Source of the DNA: Mucilaginibacter sp. PAMC 26640 | GTDB lineage: Bacteria > Bacteroidota > Bacteroidia > Sphingobacteriales > Sphingobacteriaceae | Assembly (NCBI GenBank): GCA_001596135.1 | Contig: CP014773.1 | Location: 2,480,001 to 2,544,000, forward strand | Length of the DNA stretch: 64,000 bases | Reading direction: 5' to 3' | Part shown: positions 9,019-19,366 of the stretch, piece by piece | How the letters are laid out: each line of letters opens with the position of its first letter | Numbering within the stretch: the first letter of the stretch is position 1 | Program-made: the position numbers and the translations under genes | Notes under the pieces: generated by a model | Seen by the model: the letters and a program-made list of their open reading frames with translations, nothing else | Told to the model about the DNA's origin: nothing | The model's database searches: none

Positions 9019-9390
9019 GGCACGAGTAAGCCCTGCTCTTTCCGCAGCTGCATACTCGCGCCAGGGTTATTGTGTAGGTCAAAGGCACGAGTACGCCCCG
9101 CTCTTTCCCGGCGCTGCATACTCGCGCCGGGTGATTATGTAGGCGAAAGGCACGAGTACGCCGCGCTCTTCCCAGCGCTGCATACTCGCGCCAGGGTGGG
9201 ATTATGTAGGCGAAAGGCACGAGTACGCCGCGCTCTTCCCGGCGCTGCATACTCGCGCCGGGTGATTGTGTAGGCGAAAGGCACGAGTACGTCGCGCTCT
9301 TTCCCGGCGCTGCATACTCGCGCCAGGGTTATTGTGTGGGCGAAAGGCACGAGTACGCCGCGCTCTTTCCCGGCACTGCATACTCGCGCC
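9019..9390 (+). repeat. Tandem array of six REP elements linked to the RAYT
   Basis: Six 44-45 bp units start at 9019, 9084, 9149, 9216, 9280 and 9346, a period of about 65 bp. Each begins GGCACGAGTA and ends TACTCGCGCC. These arms pair with a single A-C mismatch, and an inner CGCCG/CGGCG pairing is possible in most copies. The spacers (about 20 bp) alternate between AGGGTTATTGTGTAGG and GGGTGATTATGTAGG types and end CGAAA. The first unit is the most diverged. ORFs read through the array are Arg/Ala-rich artefacts. Confidence 0.93.
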
Positions 9391-9433
9391 AGGGTGGGAG
9401 ATATGGCGGCAACTGCATTTGTTTTCTGCATTT

Positions 9434-9458
9434 CCCTTCTCTACGAAGTAGAGAGGGG
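9434..9458. other. Hairpin between REP array and fabG
   Basis: CCCTTCTCTAC and GTAGAGAGGGG form an 11-bp stem with one T-G wobble and a GAA loop. No T-run follows on the plus strand. It could insulate fabG from RAYT transcription, but this is uncertain. Confidence 0.45.
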
Positions 9459-9538
9459 TGGCGAGCGATAGCGATGTCGGGGTGAGTTCATTCGCCCCTT
9501 CGCAGCACTTATCTCTTTTTTACTTAGGCAAAAAAACG

Positions 9539-9546
9539 TACCTTCA
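9539..9546 (+). promoter_or_regulatory. Putative fabG -7 element (TACCTTCA)
   Basis: TACCTTCA resembles TAnnTTTG. A T-rich stretch at about 9515-9521 is correctly spaced for the -33 element. The box lies 25 bases before the fabG ATG. Confidence 0.4.
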
Positions 9547-9570
9547 CCCCCTGCAAATTTTACTTGAATT

Positions 9571-10314
9571 ATGAAATTATTAGAAGGAAAAACCGCGCTG
9601 ATCACCGGTGCATCTAAAGGAATTGGCCGCAAGATTGCCGAGAAGTTTGCCGAGCATGGCGCCAACGTGGCTTTTACTTACTTGTCGTCTGTAGAAAAAG
9701 GGCAGGCGCTGGAAACCGAATTGCAAAGCTTTGGCACTAAAATAAAAGGTTACCGCAGCGATGCCTCTAAATTTGAAGAAGCCGAAAAATTAATAACCGA
9801 CATCGTAGCCGATTTTGGCACTTTACATATTGTAGTTAACAATGCAGGCATCACCAAAGATGCCCTGCTGATGCGCATGACCGAAGAAGCATGGGACGAA
9901 GTTTTGGATGTGAATCTGAAATCGATCTTCAACGTAACCAAGGCGGCATCAAAAATAATGATGAAGAACCGCCAGGGTGTATTCATCAACATGAGTTCGG
10001 TAGTGGGCGTGCAGGGTAATGCAGGCCAGTCTAATTACGCGGCATCAAAAGCCGGAATCATTGGTTTTTCTAAGTCGATAGCTAAGGAATTGGGCTCGCG
10101 CAACATCCGTACCAATGTGGTGGCACCGGGCTTTATCCGCACGGAAATGACCGAAGTTCTCGATCCGAAAGTGGTAGAAGGCTGGACAGCAGCTATTCCG
10201 TTGAAACGTGCCGGTGAAGTGGAAGACGTAGCCAATGCATGCGTATTCCTGGCATCAGATATGGCAACTTACATCACCGGGCAGGTAATCCCTGTTGATG
10301 GCGGGATGTTGTAG
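9571..10314 (+). CDS. fabG: 3-oxoacyl-[ACP] reductase
   Basis: NADPH-dependent reduction of 3-oxoacyl-ACP in fatty-acid elongation. It is a 247-residue short-chain dehydrogenase with the nucleotide motif TGASKGIG (12-19), NNAG (90-93), catalytic Ser143 (NMSSVVG) and Tyr156/Lys160 (YAASK). The C-terminal ITGQVIPVDGGML is typical of FabG. Length and motif spacing match E. coli FabG, so I prefer FabG over a generic SDR. It is monocistronic: a terminator follows, and the acp and fabF genes are not nearby. Confidence 0.9.
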   Translation: MKLLEGKTALITGASKGIGRKIAEKFAEHGANVAFTYLSSVEKGQALETELQSFGTKIKGYRSDASKFEEAEKLITDIVADFGTLHIVVNNAGITKDALLMRMTEEAWDEVLDVNLKSIFNVTKAASKIMMKNRQGVFINMSSVVGVQGNAGQSNYAASKAGIIGFSKSIAKELGSRNIRTNVVAPGFIRTEMTEVLDPKVVEGWTAAIPLKRAGEVEDVANACVFLASDMATYITGQVIPVDGGML

Positions 10315-10336
10315 TAGCAGCAAAACTTTAAAGATT

Positions 10337-10377
10337 AAGCCAAAGGTTGTAAAGAGCAGCTTTTGGCTTTTTTTGTT
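10337..10377 (+). terminator. fabG terminator
   Basis: AAGCCAAA (10337-10344) pairs with TTTGGCTT (10362-10369) and runs directly into seven further T/G-interrupted Ts. It lies 23 bases after the fabG stop. Confidence 0.75.
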
Positions 10378-10405
10378 TTATATTGCAATTGCTAAACCTA
10401 AACGA

Positions 10406-11086
10406 ATGACAAGAATTTTTCTGCTGACTAGTGTACTATTGCTTCCCGAATTTCTATTTGGCCAAGAGAGGCGGCACAGCCCTGTTAGGCAATTTATCAA
10501 GGCGGACGAACAACTGGCAGAGAAGTATAACCAATGTCTTCATCAGGATATTTACAATTTTAATCAGCGTAAGGCATTTTTTCCATTTAACAAGGCGGCT
10601 AAAATTGAACTGATCTCCTTTGAATACCCCCTTGTAATAAAGGAATTGATGAAAGGCGACAATGGGCAACTGATACACAAATATCAACCGGATGACACCT
10701 TTCATATATTTACACCTATATCGCCAGGTAACTACCTGCTTAACCGGCGAAAAATTAAAGAAACGAAAGTGCTGACAGAAGCAGAAATTGACAAGCTGAC
10801 TGATATCTTATACAACATTGGCTTCACGCCAGTGAAAAACTTGCCTTTTACAAGAGGGGGCGATATTAGTTGTTATGAACCCAGAAATGCGATTTTGTTT
10901 TTCGGTTCTGATGGAAGACTGTCACAATACATTGAGCTGTGTTTTACTTGCCATAAATATTATCTTAGTTCGGCAAAGATTAAATACACGCAAAACTGCG
11001 AGCAGAAATTTGATCTGATAAAGCAATTCTTTTTAGCCAACGGAGTTAAATACGGAACAGTATCGTCTACGCGTGATGAAAACTAA
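10406..11086 (+). CDS. Hypothetical secreted protein
   Basis: A 226-residue protein with a signal peptide (MTRIFLLTSVLLLPEFLFGQ). The ATG at 10406 is chosen because it opens on this signal. The frame extends upstream into the fabG terminator and the end of fabG, which cannot be coding. The mature protein contains ISCYEPRNAILFF and ELCFTCHKYYLSS, with three to four Cys that may pair or bind metal. No family was recognised. Its 3' end overlaps the next gene by 11 bases. Confidence 0.6.
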   Translation: MTRIFLLTSVLLLPEFLFGQERRHSPVRQFIKADEQLAEKYNQCLHQDIYNFNQRKAFFPFNKAAKIELISFEYPLVIKELMKGDNGQLIHKYQPDDTFHIFTPISPGNYLLNRRKIKETKVLTEAEIDKLTDILYNIGFTPVKNLPFTRGGDISCYEPRNAILFFGSDGRLSQYIELCFTCHKYYLSSAKIKYTQNCEQKFDLIKQFFLANGVKYGTVSSTRDEN

Positions 11087-11315
11087 CCTCCCCCAAACCA
11101 TCCTTTCCATGGCCACCGAACGCGGCCCTGATAAATCCGTTTGCCCGTCAGAGATTGCGCGTGATTTATTCCCCAATGATTGGCGCAAGCATATGCAGGA
11201 GGTGAGGGCTGCCGCTGTTGAACTGCAAAATGAGGGTAAGGTAATTATTACCCAAAAGGGAGCGCCGGTGGATGTGAACCACATCAAAGGCCCTGTCAGG
11301 ATAAAAATTAAATAG
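11076..11315 (+). CDS. DUF3253 domain protein
   Basis: A 79-residue protein of the small DUF3253 family, a winged-helix-like fold of unknown role. The motifs CPSEIARDLFP, WRKHMQEVRAAA and GKVIITQKGAPVD are typical. The order of helices followed by a beta wing would suit nucleic-acid binding, but no such activity is established. ATG at 11076 is preferred to the adjacent GTG at 11073. It overlaps the end of the preceding gene by 11 bases in another frame, implying co-transcription. Confidence 0.75.
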   Translation: MKTNLPQTILSMATERGPDKSVCPSEIARDLFPNDWRKHMQEVRAAAVELQNEGKVIITQKGAPVDVNHIKGPVRIKIK

Positions 11316-11397
11316 TCCGTTCCACAATATTTTCGCATTTTGCGGGTATGGACTTAATGAGCGCAACTCACCATTCATTACTCACTACTCACCAACC

Positions 11398-13515
11398 ATG
11401 TCTGTAACCTGGGGAACGTTTTCCGGATGGTGGATCCCTGCCTGCCTGTTGCTCGGCTTACTTTATGCCTGGCTGATGTACCGCAGCCCGGTGCAGCTGG
11501 CAAAACTTCCCCGCAACATCCTATTCGCTGTCAGAACGGTAGTGGTAGCCGTGTTGGCATTGTTGCTGGTATCTCCACTGATAAAAACCGTAAGCTACCA
11601 GCCGCAAAAGCCGGTGATATTAATAGCACAGGATAATTCGGAATCGATAAAAGCCTCAACTGCAACCGCTCCAAAAGTGAGCGCCCCGTTAGTCCTACCT
11701 ACCTCCATTTCTGCTGTCGATGACCGGGGGCAGGCTGCACTTACCGCGCTCAAATCCCAATTAGGCGATGGCTACGAGGTGCATGAGTTTTACTTCGATA
11801 AGAATCTGCACGATGGCTTATCAACCTCCTACAACGGCAAGCAAACTGATATTTCATCGGCCTTGCGGCAGTTGAACGAGCGTTTTGTAAACCGCAATAT
11901 CGGCGCGCTGATCCTCGCTACAGACGGTTTGTATAACCTTGGCAACGATCCGCAGTACGAAGCCCGCAATATCAAAACCAGTATTTACACCATTGCACAG
12001 GGGGATACCGTTCCCCGGCGAGATCTGCTGATCGGCAATATCAATTATAACAAAACCGCTTATCTCGGTAATGATTTCGCAGTAGAGGTACTGGCCGAAG
12101 CTTACCAAAGCAAAGGGGAGAACATGCGCCTAACGGTTGCCGAAGACGGCAGACAGGTGTTTTCCCAAAATATCAGCATTACTTCAGCTGCTTTTAAACA
12201 GGTTATCCCGCTGAAGCTGAATGCGGATAAAAAAGGTCTGCGAAAATTCACGGTGAGCCTTGCCCCGGTAAAAAATGAATTATTGGTACAAAACAATACC
12301 GAGACTTTTTACATAGAGGTGCTGGATGCCCGCCAAAAGATCCTGCTGCTGTACGATGCGCCGCATCCGGATATCAGCGTAATTAAACAGGCAATTGAAA
12401 CCAATAAAAACTACGAGGTGAAAACAAGCCTGGTGGCCGATGCTGCAGCATTAAGCATAAACGATTATACCCTGGCCATCCTATATCAGTTCACTGCGGC
12501 CAGTTACGGTACGGCGCACGGCATCATTGCCGGCAAAATGCCCTTATGGTTGATAGCGGGTAGCGGGGCCGGTCTGCAAGGGTTCAACAATAACCAGAAG
12601 GCTGTAAGTATCAATGTTACTCGTGACGAAGAGCAGGAAGTTTTTGCCCAGCCGGTGCCTGCATTTACGGCTTTCACCCTGTCGGATTCCACCCAAGGCA
12701 AAATTGCCAGGTTTCCGCCGCTGGTGGCCCCTTATGGCAGCTATAACGTAGCGCCAAACGCGGCAGTTTTGTTAAAACAAAAAACAGGCAATGTGCCAAC
12801 CAATAATCCCTTGCTGGCCTTTAACGACGAAGCGGGTAGGCGAACCGCCGTGCTTACAGCAGAAGGTATATGGCGCTGGCAACTGGCCGAATACAGGCTT
12901 TTTGGCAACCACCATGCAACGGAAGAGCTGTTGAGCCAAACCGTGCAATACCTTACTGCCAATGCCAACCGCCAACGCTTTAGCGTGTACCCGGCCAAAA
13001 CTGTATTTGACGAGGGTGAAAATGTTTTGCTGAATGCGGAGCTGTACAACGATGCGCTGGAATTGGTTAACACGCCCGATGTGCGCATAGAATTGCAAAG
13101 CCGGGCCGGTAAAAATTATAGCTTTTTATTTACCCGGAGCGGGCAAAGTTACCAGCTTAACGCGGGTACACTGCCTGTGGGCGAATACACCTATAAGGCT
13201 AAGGCGCAAAACGGAAAGCAACAATTTAAGGCAAACGGGCAGCTGACTATTAAGCAACTCAACCTGGAAGCCCGCCAAAGTACCGCTAATCACCAGTTAC
13301 TCCGAACCATAGCCCAACGGTCGGGCGGGCAAATGTTGTATCCGCAGGGCGTTGGTCAACTGGCAGATCTGATCCGCAAGAATGAAAACATCAAAACCGT
13401 TGTTTATGAAGATAAGCACTACAGCGATATGATCGATCTGAAATGGATCTTTGTGCTGTTGGTGCTGCTATTAAGCACCGAATGGTTGACTAGAAAGCGG
13501 GAGGGAGAGGTTTAA
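11398..13515 (+). CDS. Membrane-anchored VWA-like protein
   Basis: A 705-residue inner-membrane protein. Two transmembrane segments lie at about 11-28 and 41-59, and a third close to the C-terminus (WIFVLLVLLLSTEWL, about 683-698). A large non-cytoplasmic domain lies between. The beginning of that domain has VILIAQDNSES, a DxSxS metal-site motif of von Willebrand A domains (Asp79, Ser81, Ser83), and ALILATDG follows at about 175-182. The overall shape resembles the large VWA/BatA-like membrane proteins found in Bacteroidota. No MoxR ATPase or Bat partners lie nearby, so the role is unknown. Confidence 0.7.
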   Translation: MSVTWGTFSGWWIPACLLLGLLYAWLMYRSPVQLAKLPRNILFAVRTVVVAVLALLLVSPLIKTVSYQPQKPVILIAQDNSESIKASTATAPKVSAPLVLPTSISAVDDRGQAALTALKSQLGDGYEVHEFYFDKNLHDGLSTSYNGKQTDISSALRQLNERFVNRNIGALILATDGLYNLGNDPQYEARNIKTSIYTIAQGDTVPRRDLLIGNINYNKTAYLGNDFAVEVLAEAYQSKGENMRLTVAEDGRQVFSQNISITSAAFKQVIPLKLNADKKGLRKFTVSLAPVKNELLVQNNTETFYIEVLDARQKILLLYDAPHPDISVIKQAIETNKNYEVKTSLVADAAALSINDYTLAILYQFTAASYGTAHGIIAGKMPLWLIAGSGAGLQGFNNNQKAVSINVTRDEEQEVFAQPVPAFTAFTLSDSTQGKIARFPPLVAPYGSYNVAPNAAVLLKQKTGNVPTNNPLLAFNDEAGRRTAVLTAEGIWRWQLAEYRLFGNHHATEELLSQTVQYLTANANRQRFSVYPAKTVFDEGENVLLNAELYNDALELVNTPDVRIELQSRAGKNYSFLFTRSGQSYQLNAGTLPVGEYTYKAKAQNGKQQFKANGQLTIKQLNLEARQSTANHQLLRTIAQRSGGQMLYPQGVGQLADLIRKNENIKTVVYEDKHYSDMIDLKWIFVLLVLLLSTEWLTRKREGEV

Positions 13516-13639
13516 TAGCGTGTATATCGTGGTTGGTGAATTTTCGATAGCAACTGCATGGACGCAACTTTACTTTATTGACAGAAGAACATATCACCCT
13601 GGTCGATGGATTATTCACCAGCGGCCATAAAACATCACT

Positions 13640-14485
13640 ATGAAAAAGTTAATAACATTATGCTTGGTACTGCTGCTGGCAGCAACCACACATGCCCAGG
13701 TAGGGCACCTCAATATTGGTACCTACAACCTGCGTTATGATAACAAGAACGATTCTATAGCCGGGAATGGCTGGCGTGCCCGCTACCCGCATATTGCCCA
13801 GATCATCCGCTTTAATGATTTGGATGTTTTTGGTACACAGGAAGGGCTTTATCATCAGCTAACCCAATTGAATGATAGTTTGCCAGGCTACAAATGGATA
13901 GGCGCAGGGCGCGATGATGGCAAACAGGCAGGCGAACATTCAGCTATTTTTTACAAGGCCGGTAAATTTACGGTACTGAAATCGGGTAATTTCTGGATGT
14001 CGCCCATTACCGATAAGCCAAACAAGGGCTGGGATGCAGCCCTGCCTCGCGTTTGTACCTGGTTGCAGTTGAAGGAAATCAAAACCGGCCTTTTCTTTTA
14101 CGTATTTAACCTGCATATGGATCATATTGGTGTAGTGGCCCGCCGCGAAAGTGCAAAGCTGGTATTAAAAAAGATAGCAGAGCTGGCCGGTAATGTGCCT
14201 GTTATCCTCACCGGCGATTTTAACGTAGATCAAACGTCTGATAGTTATGCTGTGATCAATAATTCGGGCGTGTTAAAAGATAGCTATGTACTTTCGCCCG
14301 TACGGCTGGCGGCAAGCGATACCTATAATGGTTATGATATAAATACAGCGGGTAACAGCCGCATCGATCACATCTTCCTAACCAAAAGATTTAAGGTGAG
14401 CCGTTACGGCATCCTTACCGATACATACCACGGCCGGCTGCCTTCAGATCATTATCCGGTGGTGGTTACGGTGGATTATAGATAG
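13640..14485 (+). CDS. Secreted endonuclease/exonuclease/phosphatase family hydrolase
   Basis: A 281-residue exported metal-dependent phosphoesterase of the EEP fold. The signal peptide is MKKLITLCLVLLLAATTHAQ. Motifs in order are GTYNLRY, the metal-binding Glu in GTQEG, the NLHMDH segment, the GDFNVD Asp/Asn pair and the catalytic SDHYPV at the C-terminus. The fold covers nucleases, sphingomyelinases and inositol phosphatases. Export and size suggest phosphodiester scavenging outside the cytoplasm, but the substrate is not readable. It stands alone. Confidence 0.85.
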   Translation: MKKLITLCLVLLLAATTHAQVGHLNIGTYNLRYDNKNDSIAGNGWRARYPHIAQIIRFNDLDVFGTQEGLYHQLTQLNDSLPGYKWIGAGRDDGKQAGEHSAIFYKAGKFTVLKSGNFWMSPITDKPNKGWDAALPRVCTWLQLKEIKTGLFFYVFNLHMDHIGVVARRESAKLVLKKIAELAGNVPVILTGDFNVDQTSDSYAVINNSGVLKDSYVLSPVRLAASDTYNGYDINTAGNSRIDHIFLTKRFKVSRYGILTDTYHGRLPSDHYPVVVTVDYR

Positions 14486-14535
14486 ACCTTAGTACACAGC
14501 CGATGGCCCATAGGAAAGTTTGCGGTGAGTAATAG

Positions 14536-16605
<2,070 letters not shown>

Positions 16606-16647
16606 GCAAAATCAAACAGAAGATCGGTGTAATCCAAATAACTATAT

Positions 16648-17622
16648 ATGACTGCAATAAAATGGGGGATCATCGGCTGCGGTGACGTTACGGAATTAAA
16701 AAGCGGACAAGCCTATAACAAAATTGCGGATAGCAGTTTAGTGGCTGTGATGCGTCGCGATGCCGAAAAAGCTGCCGACTATGCCCGCCGCCATAAGGTT
16801 GGCAAGTGGTACAGCGATGCAGAAGACCTGATGAATGATCCGGAGGTGAATGCGGTATCCATTGCCACGCCGCCATCATCACACCTGGAGTATGCCAAAC
16901 GGGCCATTGCAAAAGGCCTTAACGTTTACGTAGAAAAACCGGTGACCCGTAATGCTGCCGAAGCGGTAGCGATGGCCGAGGCGGTACGGCAAAGCGGCGC
17001 AAAGCTGACGGTTGCACATTACCGCCGCGCAGTACCCATGTTTTTGCATGTAAAGCGTTTGCTGGATGCGCAAACTATTGGGGAGATCAGAACGGTGCAG
17101 ATCCGGATGTGGCAAAACCGGGAGCCAAAAGTGCCCACTTACCCGGGTACCAACTGGCGGCTGGATCCGGAAGTATCCGGAGGTGGTTATTTTCATGACC
17201 TGGCCCCGCACCAGCTCGACCTAATGCTTTACTTTTTTGGTGAGCCGGATCAGTACAGCGGCTCCAGCCTCAACCAGGCCAATACCAGCCCGGCTGATGA
17301 TCATGTTTGCGGCCAGATCATCTTTAAAAACAAAGTGGTGGTGAACGGCTCCTGGTGCTTCAACGTTGCCGAAAGCGAAACCGTTGATTCCTGCGAGATC
17401 ATTGGCACCAAAGGGAAGATCAGTTTCCCGTTCTTTGGCGCATTTGTTACCTGTAAAACCGAAGCCGGTGAGGAAACCCTCAACTTTACCCACCCCATGC
17501 ATATTCAGCAGCCGATGATCGAAAAAATAGTAAGCTATTTTAAAGATGAGGGTCCGAACCCCTGCACCATTGACGAAGCCGTTGTTTTGATGAAAATATT
17601 GGATGCTTTTACCTTGAAATAA
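16648..17622 (+). CDS. Gfo/Idh/MocA family oxidoreductase
   Basis: A 324-residue NAD(P)-dependent sugar or polyol dehydrogenase. The N-terminal Rossmann fold has WGIIGCGDVTE (GxGxxx). VEKPVTRNAAEA is the conserved EKP segment holding the catalytic Lys. The C-terminal alpha/beta domain includes GGGYFHDLAPHQLDLM with the HQLD helix. Substrate cannot be inferred. It follows ligA by 42 bases and could be read from the same transcript, but no functional link is evident. Confidence 0.88.
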   Translation: MTAIKWGIIGCGDVTELKSGQAYNKIADSSLVAVMRRDAEKAADYARRHKVGKWYSDAEDLMNDPEVNAVSIATPPSSHLEYAKRAIAKGLNVYVEKPVTRNAAEAVAMAEAVRQSGAKLTVAHYRRAVPMFLHVKRLLDAQTIGEIRTVQIRMWQNREPKVPTYPGTNWRLDPEVSGGGYFHDLAPHQLDLMLYFFGEPDQYSGSSLNQANTSPADDHVCGQIIFKNKVVVNGSWCFNVAESETVDSCEIIGTKGKISFPFFGAFVTCKTEAGEETLNFTHPMHIQQPMIEKIVSYFKDEGPNPCTIDEAVVLMKILDAFTLK

Positions 17623-17658
17623 TTGGCAATGCTTATCTTTAGTCCACAATAACTTGAT

Positions 17659-18177
17659 ATGCTGAAAGTTAACAGTTATATAATTGTGCTATTGCTGCTT
17701 GCCAGTTTTCAAGCTAGGGCCCAGGTTTACGACGTGCCGAAAAATTATGTATTGAAAAGCAAGGACGACTATGCCCGTTATGAAGGTGACATCATCAAAA
17801 CAGCAGACTGGTTTCAGCATACCGCATGGGCGGCCCAGCCCGAAAAGATGGAAGAAGCCACCCAGTTTTTTCTGAAGTGGATAAAAGGTACCCCGTCTGT
17901 AACTATTAAGTTAACGGAAGCGGTAATGAGCCTGTCGGATAAAAACCCGCAATTGGGCTTTGTGTACATGGCCCAATACGCCAAATATGCCCTGCTGCAC
18001 AAAACCAATTTTGATGTAACCAATGCTAACGTTGAGGCAATCCGCGCTTTGATAGCCAAATACAACGTTGAGCCATCCTACAAAAAAGATGACGATGTGG
18101 AGGAGATTATCGTGCTGGATAGAAAAGGTGAATTGAACGATTGGATTGCCGCTGCGCTGGCGGATAAGGAACGGTAG
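17659..18177 (+). CDS. Hypothetical secreted protein
   Basis: A 172-residue protein with a clear signal peptide (MLKVNSYIIVLLLLASFQARAQ). The mature part is helical, with TADWFQHTAWAAQPEKMEEA and a C-terminal KKDDDVEEIIVLDRKGELNDW. No catalytic motif was recognised. A TATCTTTA box at 17634 may be its promoter. It ends just before a very strong bidirectional hairpin. Confidence 0.65.
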   Translation: MLKVNSYIIVLLLLASFQARAQVYDVPKNYVLKSKDDYARYEGDIIKTADWFQHTAWAAQPEKMEEATQFFLKWIKGTPSVTIKLTEAVMSLSDKNPQLGFVYMAQYAKYALLHKTNFDVTNANVEAIRALIAKYNVEPSYKKDDDVEEIIVLDRKGELNDWIAAALADKER

Positions 18178-18182
18178 TATTT

Positions 18183-18220
18183 AGAACAGGTGAGGCCCGG
18201 TTCCGGGCCTCACCTGTTCT
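18183..18220. terminator. Bidirectional terminator, 18-bp perfect stem
   Basis: 18183-18200 and 18203-18220 are perfect complements (AGAACAGGTGAGGCCCGG and its inverse) around two bases. The hairpin lies between two convergent genes, and its right edge reaches into the stop codon of the minus-strand gene. Confidence 0.88.
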
Positions 18221-18395
18221 AATCTTTCTTCTTCGGTACTTTGGCGCCTTCTTTACGCGCTTCGGAAAGGCCTATGGCAACAGCTTGTTTTTTGCTGGTC
18301 ACTTTTTTACCGCTGCCGCTTTTCAGTTTTCCTTCCTTCATCTCGTGCATGGTTTCCTCCACTTTTTCGCTTGCTTTTTCAGAATATTTGGCCAT
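18219..18395 (-). CDS. DUF6496-like small basic protein
   Basis: A 58-residue, strongly basic protein: MAKYSEKASEKVEETMHEMK, then LKSGSGKKVTSKKQAVAIGL, and an ending rich in Lys. SGKKVTSKKQAIAIGLSEAR is the hallmark of the small DUF6496 family. ATG at 18395 is chosen; the frame reaches 18476, but the prefix is not family-like. The function is unknown; the charge suggests nucleic-acid binding. Its stop codon lies inside the terminator hairpin. Confidence 0.75.
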   Translation of the reverse strand: MAKYSEKASEKVEETMHEMKEGKLKSGSGKKVTSKKQAVAIGLSEARKEGAKVPKKKD

Positions 18396-18444
18396 GATCG
18401 TGTGTGTTTGAATATACCATCTTATAACAAAACCGTTGCCAGAA

Positions 18445-19092
18445 TTAACCCGAGGCTTGCTCCAGTGCATCCACATCAGCAGAATTGATGAGGGGCAGGT
18501 GTTGGGTTATTTTCTCTGCTGTCCAGTTCCACCAGGCAATGTTGAGCAGGCGGGTTATTTGCTGGTCATCAAAGCGTTTACGGATAGGCCTGGCCGGGTT
18601 GCCGCCAACAATGGTATAAGCGGGCACATCTTTGGTCACTACGGCATTGGAGGCGATAACCGCCCCATCGCCGATCTTTATGCCGGGCATGATGGTAGCA
18701 TCAAAGCCTATCCAAACATCATTGCCGATCACCGTATCGCCTTTGTAAGGAAATTTGCCATTTGGATTTTCCGGGTCGGAGATCGTATCCCACCCGTTTT
18801 TAAAAATAGCAAAGGGAAAGGATGAGATGGGCGCAGTTTCATGGTTGGCGCCATTCATAATAAATTTCACCCCCGAGGCAATTGCACAGAATTTACCGAT
18901 AATGAGTCGATCACCAATAAAATCAAAGTGGTACAAAACGTTCTTTTCAAAATTATGGGGATCGGAAAAGTCGTCGTAATAGGTGTAATCGCCTACGATG
19001 ATGTTGGGGCGGGTAACGATATTTTTTAAAAATACAAGGTTTTGATAAGGCGCCATCGGGAAGCGCGCGTCAGGATCTGGTCCGTTGAGCAT
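18445..19092 (-). CDS. Vat/CatB-type xenobiotic O-acetyltransferase
   Basis: A 215-residue left-handed beta-helix acetyltransferase that uses acetyl-CoA. Hexapeptide turns such as VIGNDVWIGFDATIMPGI and IGDGAVIASNAVVTKD form the helix. The catalytic His is His84 in IMNGANHE. The N-terminal part (GDYTYYDD, LYHFDFIGDRLIIGKFCAI) and the C-terminal WWNWTAEKI closely follow the Vat streptogramin A acetyltransferases and type B chloramphenicol acetyltransferases. Whether the natural substrate is an antibiotic is unknown. It stands alone, without mobile-element flanks. Confidence 0.85.
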   Translation of the reverse strand: MLNGPDPDARFPMAPYQNLVFLKNIVTRPNIIVGDYTYYDDFSDPHNFEKNVLYHFDFIGDRLIIGKFCAIASGVKFIMNGANHETAPISSFPFAIFKNGWDTISDPENPNGKFPYKGDTVIGNDVWIGFDATIMPGIKIGDGAVIASNAVVTKDVPAYTIVGGNPARPIRKRFDDQQITRLLNIAWWNWTAEKITQHLPLINSADVDALEQASG

Positions 19093-19366
19093 CGTATAAA
19101 TTATAAAGGAATTCTAAAAATATAACAAATACAGGCCTGTGTCTTTAGTTGGATAAAGAATCAAGAGCAGGGAATGGAGCTTACAGGCCGCTTATACTAT
19201 CATCGGATTAAATGTTGTGCGCGTTTTGAATCTCAAAAATAAAAAATTATCTGCAACCTATTGTGCTTTTTCCAGTTAGAAACAATAACGCAGCGTATGG
19301 TGGTAGCAAGTCAACGATGATTTATATTTACCGTGCCTGAAAGAGGCATCAATTACCCGCTAAAAC

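Noticed and set aside
9070-9451. Arg-rich open frames on both strands of the RAYT array
   Set aside because: They are GC-rich REP translations (RVRRALSRRC...) and change frame with each unit.
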